37,300 bases of DNA from a virus. Shown one piece after another: positions 30,504 through 37,232 of this stretch. Position 1 is the stretch's first letter. The number at the start of each line of letters is the position of its first letter. The stretch spans positions 1-37,300 of IMG/VR virus record IMGVR_UViG_3300042863_000552; one strand, written 5' to 3'. Position numbers and translations under genes: made by a program. Below the pieces are notes generated by a model. That model saw only the letters and a list, made by a program, of their open reading frames with translations. It had not been told where the DNA came from and did not search any database.

Positions 30504-30636
30504 GCTAACAACGGTTATACAATAGTTGGGTTAATTGTTTAATTTAAAGTTTTGTTTGTGTCGGGATAATTTGTGTTAATCTGAAAAATTACGGCTTACT
30601 TAATACCAACCATCGTATAGCCGTCGAACGTTATAA
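30504..30636 (-). repeat. attC-like site 4 (133 bp)
   Basis: Plus-strand left box GCTAAC and right box GTTATAA. The inner arms ACGGTTATACAATAGTTGG and CCAACCATCGTATAGCCGT pair over 19 bases with three transitions only, at the same places as in sites 1 and 5. The TAA stop of the 108-residue gene lies within the right box. The centre shares GGCTTA-TTAA with site 2. Confidence 0.75.
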
Positions 30637-30957
30637 GCAAGCAATCCCAAAATCACGTTTAAGAATTTTTAACACGTTCTTTTTATTAAGTGCGGAAATG
30701 TAAACGCAGTTTTCTTTTTTAGTAACTTTCTTTTGTACTACTATATTTCCTTTCATTGCTTCTGTATATTTTATTGCGGGTATTTCGTCAAACTCCGCAA
30801 TTTCAATAGTTTTTAAAACTAAATTAACTTCAAATAAAGTATGGTTTTTTTGAGGAATAATTTTATAATCAAAAACATTTTGTATCTCTTGAACTTGTTG
30901 TTTTACTTGTTCAATTTTGTCTTTTTCTTGATCTGTGTTAAAAGTTTCAAATCTCAT
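30631..30957 (-). CDS. Cassette-like gene, hypothetical protein (108 aa)
   Basis: MRFETFNTDQEKDKIEQVKQ, a coiled-coil start, then a mixed part with FEVNLVLKTIEIAEFDEIP and a basic IVVQKKVTKKENCVY. Its C-terminal LKRDFGIACL is followed by TAA that lies inside the right box of site 4. The ATG begins 12 bases from the left box of site 3. Its function is unknown. Confidence 0.6.
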   Translation of the reverse strand: MRFETFNTDQEKDKIEQVKQQVQEIQNVFDYKIIPQKNHTLFEVNLVLKTIEIAEFDEIPAIKYTEAMKGNIVVQKKVTKKENCVYISALNKKNVLKILKRDFGIACL

Positions 30958-30969
30958 ATTTTGCCTGCT

Positions 30970-31102
30970 TATAACAGCAATTACACGCTATTGCTACATT
31001 GTGATTAATTTAATGATTGTTTTGTACCTTTCAATTCCGTGTTAAACTGAAAGGTATTTTTGTGTTTGCACGCAACAGACCTGTAGTTGCAAAACGTTAG
31101 CC
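30970..31102 (-). repeat. attC-like site 3 (133 bp)
   Basis: Plus-strand left box TATAAC and right box GTTAGCC. The arms GCAATTACACG...ATTG and CAACAGACCTGTAGTTGC pair imperfectly. A second hairpin (ACCTTTCA/TGAAAGGT) forms in the centre. It separates the 98- and 108-residue genes. Confidence 0.7.
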
Positions 31103-31108
31103 GTCAGT

Positions 31109-31405
31109 TTACAGAACATTGCGTTCAATAGAAATGTTTTTATCTGTAACAACAACTATATAACCGTTTCTCTGAACAGCTAAAGGATATTCTTTTTTTA
31201 AGTGTTGCATTACTCTTTGTGTTCCAGCAATCAAAGAACCTTCTCTATTTTTTGCACGCTCTAAATCTTTTTCTAATTTTTCAATTATTTTTTTATTTTC
31301 TTCCATTTCGTTTGCAATACTATCTAAAACAGAAGCGCCTTTTTCTTCATTTCCATCTATTAAAGAAACTATGCCAGAAAAGCTTAAATCATCTATGTAT
31401 TTCAT
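31109..31405 (-). CDS. Cassette-like gene, coiled-coil protein (98 aa)
   Basis: MKYIDDLSFSGIVSLIDGNE is followed by a coiled coil (KKIIEKLEKDLERAKNREG) and a beta end (RNGYIVVVTDKNISIERN). It is a single gene between attC-like sites 2 and 3. The stop lies 6 bases from site 3. Not recognised. Confidence 0.6.
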   Translation of the reverse strand: MKYIDDLSFSGIVSLIDGNEEKGASVLDSIANEMEENKKIIEKLEKDLERAKNREGSLIAGTQRVMQHLKKEYPLAVQRNGYIVVVTDKNISIERNVL

Positions 31406-31430
31406 TTTTTTTTGATTTTAAAAACCGAAC

Positions 31431-31563
31431 GGCTAACAAGTGTTTTACGCCATTGTGGGTTTAGGTTTAATATTAAGTTTGTTTTGCATCAGTTTTGTTT
31501 CGTGATAACAGGAAAGTTAGGCTTATTTAACCACAACGGACGTAAAGCACTCGAACGTTAGCA
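31431..31563 (-). repeat. attC-like site 2 (133 bp)
   Basis: Plus-strand left box GGCTAAC and right box GTTAGCA give the clearest box pair (GCTAAC with GTTAGC). AGTGTTTTACG pairs with CGTAAAGCACT next to the boxes, and ATTGTGG with CCACAAC further in. The central segment GGCTTATTTAACCA is shared with site 4. Same size as sites 3 and 4. Confidence 0.8.
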
Positions 31564-31569
31564 AACAGC

Positions 31570-31845
31570 TTATGAAGTAGTTTGCGTTAATAATTCGGGA
31601 TTTTCAAAAAGATTACCTAAAACTTCTAACTCTATTTTTCTCTCTTTAATAACTTTTTTAAATCTTTTAACAGTTCCCCAATATCCTAAACCAATCTGCC
31701 AAACTAAAGGCTCTGCAAATTCTGTATATATCTTATAAAAAACTTTATTATCTTTTTCTTTAAGTAAATTGCCGTCTATAAAAAGCCGATTTGCTAACAT
31801 CGGTTTTGACGCATTGCTTTGTTCAGTGGAATTATCGTTTTTCAT
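31570..31845 (-). CDS. Cassette-region gene, hypothetical protein (91 aa)
   Basis: MKNDNSTEQSNASKPMLANR, then FIDGNLLKEKDNKVFYKIYT and EPLVWQIGLGYWGTVKRFKK. Aromatic-rich core and a basic helix. Its stop lies 6 bases from attC-like site 2. It shares its inter-site segment with two other genes and follows a 64-base gap that carries no clear site. Confidence 0.55.
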   Translation of the reverse strand: MKNDNSTEQSNASKPMLANRLFIDGNLLKEKDNKVFYKIYTEFAEPLVWQIGLGYWGTVKRFKKVIKERKIELEVLGNLFENPELLTQTTS

Positions 31846-31909
31846 TTCGTTTAGTTTTAAAAATTAATATTGTTTTTTATAAGTCGCAACGCGACAAAGC
31901 CGAGAAACT

Positions 31910-32161
31910 TTATGCTTCAGCTTCGTTGGATTCGTTAGAAATTAAGTCGATAATTTCAACTTTCCACTCCATGCAATCACGCTCTCTAATATTTTCGCTT
32001 AACCAACTTTCAGCAGATGAATATTTCATTGAGTTCATTTTAATATCGTCTCCACGTTCAGAAGCTCTTAATAATTGTTTATAAACTTCTTTTGGCATTT
32101 CTAAATCTCCCAAACCTACTTCATAAGTTACTTTTACAGTTAAATCTTTAATGTTTTTCAT
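31910..32161 (-). CDS. Hypothetical acidic protein (83 aa)
   Basis: MKNIKDLTVKVTYEVGLGDL begins a beta strand followed by EMPKEVYKQLLRASERGDDI, then WKVEIIDLISNESNEAEA. The strand-helix pattern with V-x-Y-x-V...MPxxVY is seen in small phage proteins of unknown role. Its start overlaps the preceding 51-residue gene by 14 bases. A 64-base gap separates it from the 91-residue gene. Confidence 0.6.
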   Translation of the reverse strand: MKNIKDLTVKVTYEVGLGDLEMPKEVYKQLLRASERGDDIKMNSMKYSSAESWLSENIRERDCMEWKVEIIDLISNESNEAEA

Positions 32162-32303
32162 TTGTTTTTAGTTTTTCAATTTCGTTAATAAAATATTGAG
32201 TGCATTCTTCCATTTTTTGGAGTTGTAATTTTGAATAAGGTTTAGAATATTTAGCTTTTTTTGGCTTTTTATTCTTGTGAATTGTAAAATAATTTGATTT
32301 CAT
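32148..32303 (-). CDS. Small basic protein (51 aa)
   Basis: A longer reading would start within attC-like site 1; the ATG at 32303 (MKSNYFTIHKNKKPKKAKYS) lies 31 bases beyond the site and fits better. Lys-rich, with a Tyr/Gln C-terminal helix. Not recognised. It is the first gene after site 1. Confidence 0.5.
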   Translation of the reverse strand: MKSNYFTIHKNKKPKKAKYSKPYSKLQLQKMEECTQYFINEIEKLKTNEKH

Positions 32304-32334
32304 AATTTGAAAATTGTTAATAAAAAAGCCGAAC

Positions 32335-32459
32335 GCATAACAGCAGTTACACAAGATGCAAGGTTTATTGGAATTGCCGTTTCGCATTGAACTTTTTACT
32401 TAAATAGAAAATATCCAGTCACGAAGCCTTGCACCTCGTGTAGCTGCGAAACGTTAGTA
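32335..32459 (-). repeat. attC-like site 1 (125 bp)
   Basis: Plus-strand left box GCATAAC and right box GTTAGTA. The left arm GCAGTTACACAAGATGCAAG pairs with the right arm CTTGCACCTCGTGTAGCTGC save for three transitions at the usual places. The TAA of the DUF1367-like gene lies inside the right box. Confidence 0.8.
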
Positions 32460-32870
32460 GTATTGCATTATTTCATTTTCGATACTATCATTGGAAATTC
32501 CCAACCAACTACAAATAACTTCTTTTGTTTTGTCGTATAGGTCACTAAATTCGTTTTCATCCATTGAATCAAAACTTATTGAATTAGCTTTTTTATAAAC
32601 TTCGCCAGTAATTAGATTTACTATTTCGTTATAAAATCCAGCGGTTACAATTATATCGTGTCGCATTGTTTCCATAGTTCTATAATCGCTTTGATTTTCA
32701 AATGCTAATTTTAAAAGTCCAAAAAATTTACGATGAAAACGAATATTTCTTTTTTTCTTATATTCGATTTCTACTATTTCATTAGTTGGTATTTTTTTAA
32801 AAGCATCACTATCTGAATCGTATGCTGGTTTTAAAAATCCGTTTATGGTTTTAACTACTAAAATTTTCAT
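32454..32870 (-). CDS. DUF1367 (YbcN)-like protein
   Basis: 138 residues. KKRNIRFHRKFFGLLKLAFE with ENQSDYRTMETMRHDI matches DUF1367 (a KxRxxxFHRKFFxLLxxAxENQ signature), a family found in phage recombination/replication regions and related in position to lambda nin-region genes. The C-terminus SWLGISNDSIENEIMQYY is followed by TAA within attC-like site 1. It may be the first cassette of the array or an ordinary early gene. Confidence 0.75.
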   Translation of the reverse strand: MKILVVKTINGFLKPAYDSDSDAFKKIPTNEIVEIEYKKKRNIRFHRKFFGLLKLAFENQSDYRTMETMRHDIIVTAGFYNEIVNLITGEVYKKANSISFDSMDENEFSDLYDKTKEVICSWLGISNDSIENEIMQYY

Positions 32871-32873
32871 AGA

Positions 32874-33107
32874 CTAAGGTAATAAATTTTCATCATTTAT
32901 CAAAATATATTCAGCGTAATTACATACGTTATAATTTCTGTCTAAAACACATTTGTTAATTGTGTTGATTTGAAAACCTCTATTTCGTAGGTTGAAAATA
33001 ATAGCACTTAATCTCGTTGCTCCGTAAAGTTCAATAGCTTTCCAAGTATCTATTTTTCCGTTAGCAATTAAATGATTTAATACTTGTTTTGTTTTGTTTG
33101 TTTTCAT
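32874..33107 (-). CDS. Winged helix-turn-helix protein (77 aa)
   Basis: MKTNKTKQVLNHLIANGKID, then TWKAIELYGATRLSAIIFNL and RNRGFQINT. This is the common phage HTH pattern (QVLxxLxxxGxIxxxxAxxxYGxxRLSAxIxxLRxxGxxI), a small DNA-binding winged helix of the HTH_39 type. A regulator or partner of the replication genes is likely. It starts 5 bases after the small gene at 33113. Confidence 0.8.
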   Translation of the reverse strand: MKTNKTKQVLNHLIANGKIDTWKAIELYGATRLSAIIFNLRNRGFQINTINKCVLDRNYNVCNYAEYILINDENLLP

Positions 33108-33112
33108 AATTT

Positions 33113-33277
33113 TTAATTTAAGTTTATAATAAATAAATGTTTTACTTTGTTGTAATGGTATTCGTATTTTTCGTAATCTGAATAACTAATAATTCCATCA
33201 ATAAACTTTTGAGTTATTTTATCGTGCCTATTTTGTAATAGGTTTGTAGTTGGATTAAAAAGGAACTTCATCTTCAT
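33113..33277 (-). CDS. Small hypothetical protein (54 aa)
   Basis: Reads MKMKFLFNPTTNLLQNRHDK, then ITQKFIDGIISYSDYEKYEY and ends FIINLN. I chose the ATG at 33277; it overlaps the helicase end by 23 bases and a later ATG at 33271 is equally possible. Not recognised; the 5-base spacing to the HTH gene supports it. Confidence 0.5.
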   Translation of the reverse strand: MKMKFLFNPTTNLLQNRHDKITQKFIDGIISYSDYEKYEYHYNKVKHLFIINLN

Positions 33278-35060
33278 CGTTATAAGGTAAATCGTCAAAC
33301 ACTCCTTTTAACTCTTCCATTTTAATTAATGGAAAAGGACTTAACTCTTGTGCAAATTCTTTTTGCTTATTCTCTTCTAATTGATTTTTAAATCTAATCC
33401 AATTATAAATATCTTCGTTTTCGTTTTCTAAATATCGACCGCTTTCTAAATGATATTTAAACTCACACATTCCAACTTCGCCCCAATGCGAAAACTTTAC
33501 TTTTTGAATATAAACTTCTGTTTTTTCAGTTTGATAATTTCTGTAAATTGTTAATCCATTATCTGTTTTGTTGTAGAAGTTTGCTGAACCGCTTATGTTA
33601 TAAAGATTTGGTATTTCATACATTTGCGTTTCTTTATTCTTTAAAATCTTTGTAGGGTGCGCAACTAAAAAACAATGCACATTGTTCTCTTCGCAAAACG
33701 TAGCCAACTTATCCAAACTTTCGCCAATGTATTTAGTTTCGCTTTGTCCGTACTTATGCTCTAATTTATTCCACGCATCAATAACAAACGCATCAACTCC
33801 ATTAGTAGCTTTTAATTGTTTAACGTGTTTTAAAATAGATTCTAAAGTAAAATCCTTTTCGGGTTTAATAAACCAAAACTTTTTATTTAGATAATCTTTA
33901 ACATTATTTAGTTCGTCTAAAGTTATACGATTTTCGCCAAACCATTTTTTACCAACCAATTTACGTGCAAGTTTCGAAATATGTAAACGTGTTGGTTTAT
34001 TTTCTGGACTATAAAAAGCAAACTTCCAATCGTTTTTAATATTAAGTTTTAATGCAATTTGGTCTAAAAAGTCTGACTTTCCATGTCCAGGCACTCCCGT
34101 AATAGTTGTAATATATCCTTTTGCAAATCTTAACTTTGTATCAAAATCTCTCATTCCAGTTTCTACACCATTATCTAAACCATTTTGATACATATCGTTT
34201 ATTTCTAAATCAATATCCTCAATAGTAAAAACACCCTCTAAAGGAAAACTTTTAGCATTATTAAAAGCATTTATTATTTCGCTTTGCCCTTTAAACTTAT
34301 ACAAATCGTTTGCATCTTTGTATTCTTCAAATTCAATATATTTGCATTTTTCAATACCTAAACGTTCTGCAAGGTCTATTCTTAATTTACGCCCAGCAAT
34401 ATCATTGTCAGTTGCTAAATAAAACTTTTCAATATGTTCTAAATATTCAATGCAATTATCTAAATAAATTAAGTTATTAGTATTTATGTTTGCGCCATTT
34501 GGAACTGAAACAACATTTTTAAAACCGCATTGATAAAAAGTTAAAGCGTCTATTTCGCCCTCACAAATAATCAATTCTTTAAAATCCTTAACCGCATCTA
34601 AATTGTAAAATATCAATTCACTTCCTTTATGTAGTTTAAAAGATTTTTTTGCTCCTCTATACTTTACATTTACAAGTTCGTTATTTCGAAAATAATTAAA
34701 TTGTATTGTTTCAACTTCCTTTTCAAGTTGTGGCATAAATTCCAATCCGCAAGTAACTTTTAAATCTGTTAAAGTATTTTGATTTATTTTTCTTTCACTT
34801 TCGAAATATTTTACTACTACGTCAGATAGTTGTGTTTTATTTTTCCATTGTGGCAAAATATAATCTACCTTTTCAATTCTATTTAATAACCCACCTTTCC
34901 AACCGCAATGATGGCAAAACCAATTTGACTTATCTAAATTAACAGACAAGCATTTATCTGTTTTCTTTTTTCTTGTATGGCTACATTGCGGACAAATAGT
35001 TTGCACCTCTCCCGATGTTTTACTACTTCTTATATCTATGTTAAAATCTCTGAAGTCCAT
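33255..35060 (-). CDS. Primase-helicase (T7 gp4-type)
   Basis: 601 residues. An N-terminal zinc ribbon (CPQC at 23-26, CHHC at 49-52) precedes a TOPRIM domain. Its motifs are ELIICEGEIDALT near 165 and FYLATDNDIAGRKL near 214. A RecA-like helicase domain follows, with Walker A TGVPGHGKSD near 318, Walker B DAFVIDAW near 415 and HCFLVAHPTK near 452. The protein primes and unwinds at the phage fork. The ATG shares a base with the stop of the DUF4373 gene (TAATG), a typical replication operon. Confidence 0.92.
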   Translation of the reverse strand: MDFRDFNIDIRSSKTSGEVQTICPQCSHTRKKKTDKCLSVNLDKSNWFCHHCGWKGGLLNRIEKVDYILPQWKNKTQLSDVVVKYFESERKINQNTLTDLKVTCGLEFMPQLEKEVETIQFNYFRNNELVNVKYRGAKKSFKLHKGSELIFYNLDAVKDFKELIICEGEIDALTFYQCGFKNVVSVPNGANINTNNLIYLDNCIEYLEHIEKFYLATDNDIAGRKLRIDLAERLGIEKCKYIEFEEYKDANDLYKFKGQSEIINAFNNAKSFPLEGVFTIEDIDLEINDMYQNGLDNGVETGMRDFDTKLRFAKGYITTITGVPGHGKSDFLDQIALKLNIKNDWKFAFYSPENKPTRLHISKLARKLVGKKWFGENRITLDELNNVKDYLNKKFWFIKPEKDFTLESILKHVKQLKATNGVDAFVIDAWNKLEHKYGQSETKYIGESLDKLATFCEENNVHCFLVAHPTKILKNKETQMYEIPNLYNISGSANFYNKTDNGLTIYRNYQTEKTEVYIQKVKFSHWGEVGMCEFKYHLESGRYLENENEDIYNWIRFKNQLEENKQKEFAQELSPFPLIKMEELKGVFDDLPYNDEDEVPF

Positions 35061-35758
35061 TAGTACACCATTTTAGGTTTATTGTCTTTTACTACGTCTT
35101 TTTCAATATAAATCAAAGTTTGAAGTAATGCTGACTTCCAATTTTTTATAGGTCTGTCGTTTCCATTTTTCCAATCATTAACTACCCACGCATCGTATTT
35201 ATTTTGCAACGCTTTTAAATTAACACTTGGCTCTTTTTCTTTTGCATATTCTGAAAATTCTAAAAATGTTGGAATATCTTTAGTTTTATCTTCTTTAGTA
35301 TCCTTTACTATACTTTGTGTATTATCGGTAGTAGTAAGTTTACTTTTAATAGGTTTACGCGCCCCTAAACTAACTAATAGTTGTAATAAACCATCATAAG
35401 TAATACATTTATTTTTTCTCTTAATGTAAGCATCTTGAATACTATCTATAAAATCTTGACACCATATTATATAATTTTCTTCCCAAAGTAGTTTATCAAA
35501 CTTACCTAAATCAACTAAATCTTTAATAATAGATAAAAGTATTTCTTTACTAATTTTACATTTAGCACTTAAAAACATTTGTGTAGTAGGTTTTGATAAA
35601 TCTAAATAATGATAGTTTGTTTTTGCTAGTTCACGCAATAACTTTACAAATGTTGCAAATCCATCATTTCCGTATGTTTCCTCAATGTAAAACATTTTGT
35701 TTCCATCTTCACATATAAATGGAAAATAATCTACGTTGTTTCTTTCTGGTCTTGCCAT
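35060..35758 (-). CDS. Replication initiator-like protein (DUF4373)
   Basis: 232 residues beginning MARPERNNVDYFPFICEDGN, then KMFYIEETYGNDGFATFVKL, which match the Lin1244/Lin1753-like N-terminal domain (DUF4373). The winged helix (KISKEILLSIIKDLVDLGKF) and the C-terminal DnaD-like end (YDAWVVNDWKNGNDRPIKNW) suggest helicase loading or origin binding. It is the first gene behind a promoter and an attenuator-like leader, and leads into the primase-helicase. Confidence 0.85.
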   Translation of the reverse strand: MARPERNNVDYFPFICEDGNKMFYIEETYGNDGFATFVKLLRELAKTNYHYLDLSKPTTQMFLSAKCKISKEILLSIIKDLVDLGKFDKLLWEENYIIWCQDFIDSIQDAYIKRKNKCITYDGLLQLLVSLGARKPIKSKLTTTDNTQSIVKDTKEDKTKDIPTFLEFSEYAKEKEPSVNLKALQNKYDAWVVNDWKNGNDRPIKNWKSALLQTLIYIEKDVVKDNKPKMVY

Positions 35759-35784
35759 AATTTTTAATTTTTTAATAAAACAAA

Positions 35785-35883
35785 AAGCCCTTAAATAAAG
35801 GGCTAGACTTTCTTTACTTAAGGGTGTTTGCTTTCTGTTTTTACTTCAAAATGGAACACCTACTTTTCAATAGGTGTCTAGCC
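35785..35883 (-). promoter_or_regulatory. Attenuator-like leader of the replication operon
   Basis: Downstream of the promoter the RNA reads GGCTAGAC (complement of 35876-35883), a hairpin ACACCTA/TAGGTGT (35856-35877) and GTCTAGCC (complement of 35801-35808). It ends with a terminator stem AGCCCTT/AAGGGCT (35785-35804) followed by TTTTTGTTTT. GGCTAGAC is exactly complementary to GTCTAGCC, which overlaps the first half of the terminator stem. Pairing of the former would break the terminator, so two mutually exclusive states are possible. Confidence 0.65.
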
Positions 35884-35894
35884 ATATTGAGTTA

Positions 35895-35926
35895 CAAAGT
35901 TAATCAATTATTCCAATATACCAAAA
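35895..35926 (-). promoter_or_regulatory. Bacteroidota-type promoter of the replication operon
   Basis: TTTTG (35922-35926), a 19-base spacer and TAACTTTG (35895-35902) on the minus strand fit the consensus. A start near 35888 places the attenuator-like leader at the very 5' end of the transcript. Confidence 0.78.
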
Positions 35927-35977
35927 TTTTTTTAATAAAGTTCAAAAGTTTTTATTAGAAGTTGGAGCATTGGGTTT

Positions 35978-36319
35978 TTAAAAGGGCGGTTCATTCTCTT
36001 CTGAATTTGGATTAAAATCTGTAGCAACTGGCATTGGAGGTGCTTGTTCGCTTGCTAACTTTTCAATTCTCCAACCATTTAAAGAAACATAATACTTTGA
36101 ATTATATTCGTTTCCTCTAATGTTAATTCCTACCTTTACATCGTTTCCAACTGCGTAATTATCTAATAAACTACATTTGTCTTGCACGAAATCAATAGGA
36201 ATTTTTTGTTTGTATTGTTCGTCGGTTTCTACAACCAATAATCTTTTTTTGAAAGTTCCGGCACTTCCTACAATTTCCTCATTACCTATTACGATAATTT
36301 TTCCAATTACTTCACTCAT
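35978..36319 (-). CDS. Single-stranded DNA-binding-like protein (DUF3127)
   Basis: 113 residues. An OB-fold-like start (MSEVIGKIIVIGNEEIVGSA, GTFKKRLLVVETDEQYKQKI) and a low-complexity acidic tail ending EENEPPF resemble DUF3127 proteins of Bacteroidota phages. The acidic tail with a final Phe is how bacterial SSB binds partner proteins. It lies next to the Rad52-like gene (18 bases apart) and likely coats phage ssDNA for annealing. Confidence 0.75.
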   Translation of the reverse strand: MSEVIGKIIVIGNEEIVGSAGTFKKRLLVVETDEQYKQKIPIDFVQDKCSLLDNYAVGNDVKVGINIRGNEYNSKYYVSLNGWRIEKLASEQAPPMPVATDFNPNSEENEPPF

Positions 36320-36337
36320 TTTGTTTAATTTTAATTT

Positions 36338-36862
36338 TTATTGATTATAATTTCCAAATGTAAATCTTAATTTACTATTTTGGTCTTTTGCTCCTAAATA
36401 ATTTAACTTGCCATCTTTATCGAATTGACTAAACCAAACCCACTCTTTTAATTTAAAATTCCAAGTCGGCTTATTTGTTGTTTTATCAAATTCGTCATCA
36501 TTTAACTTTATTTGTATAATTGGATAATCGTATAACTCTCTTCCAATACCTAAATTAAAACACGCTCTTTTAAATGCATCAGACGCTTGTCCTTTTTCTT
36601 TTTCTGTGTTGCTTTCAGTTCCTACGTCTTGAACCCAAACCCACTGACTTAATTCTTTGTTCCAAATACCAACGCTACAAAATAAATTATCATTTATAAC
36701 ATCGTATTTTTTTTGCCAAAATCCTACTCCGTAAACTGCATCAAGTCTATTCATATCCACTCTTGCATCTTTATAAGCTAATATAGTTGCAAAACCGCCT
36801 TTGTTAATCGATTGCACTCTAAAATCAATTTCGTTTATTTCTAAAGGTGTGTTAATTTTCAT
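36338..36862 (-). CDS. Rad52/Sak-type single-strand annealing protein
   Basis: 174 residues. AYKDARVDMNRLDAVYGVGF and VGTESNTEKEKGQASDAFKR, then ACFNLGIGRELYDYPIIQI, match the Rad52-like Sak family (the GxGxxSNxEKEKGxxSDAFKRACFxLGIG signature). It anneals single strands during phage recombination. It starts after 3 bases from the 70-residue gene and shares its operon with the DUF3127 protein. Confidence 0.9.
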   Translation of the reverse strand: MKINTPLEINEIDFRVQSINKGGFATILAYKDARVDMNRLDAVYGVGFWQKKYDVINDNLFCSVGIWNKELSQWVWVQDVGTESNTEKEKGQASDAFKRACFNLGIGRELYDYPIIQIKLNDDEFDKTTNKPTWNFKLKEWVWFSQFDKDGKLNYLGAKDQNSKLRFTFGNYNQ

Positions 36863-36865
36863 AAT

Positions 36866-37078
36866 TTAACTATTTCTTTTTTTAAATAAATATTCTTGCT
36901 CCTCATTCCAAGCATCAATACGATGTTTTTTTATTTTTTTGTAGTTCTCATCGTTTAAATCTTCGTTTGTTGGTAGTTGTCTAACTTCCATACCTAACCT
37001 ATTTAAGTAAAGTTTTTCCATATCGGGTAAATCGTTGTAAATCTGCTCCGATAACTTTAAGAAATATTCTTTACTCAT
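36866..37078 (-). CDS. Small hypothetical protein (70 aa)
   Basis: MSKEYFLKLSEQIYNDLPDM, helical, ends with a basic tail (YLFKKRNS). Its ATG lies 2 bases after the TAA of the junction gene in the duplication-free reading. Function unknown; it starts the recombination operon. Confidence 0.6.
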   Translation of the reverse strand: MSKEYFLKLSEQIYNDLPDMEKLYLNRLGMEVRQLPTNEDLNDENYKKIKKHRIDAWNEEQEYLFKKRNS

Positions 37079-37114
37079 CTTTAATTCAAATTCATTTGTT
37101 TAACAATTACTCTC

Positions 37115-37232
37115 GTGTCGAATTTCTCAAAGCATTGTTTAGGTGTTAAACCGCTCCAATACATTTCAAATCTGTGTCGAATTTCTCAAAGCATTGTTTA
37201 GGTGTTAAACCGCTCCAATACATTTCAAATCT
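37115..37232. repeat. 59-bp tandem duplication at the circle junction
   Basis: Bases 37115-37173 and 37174-37232 are identical 59-bp units; the second begins the terminal repeat. Because 59 is not a multiple of 3, the duplication shifts the small gene crossing the junction. It is either an assembly fault or a real variant. Confidence 0.85.

Noticed and set aside
31846-31909. Possible site in the 64-base gap
   Set aside because: Only a short TCGC-centred hairpin; no TAAC/GTTA boxes or arms.
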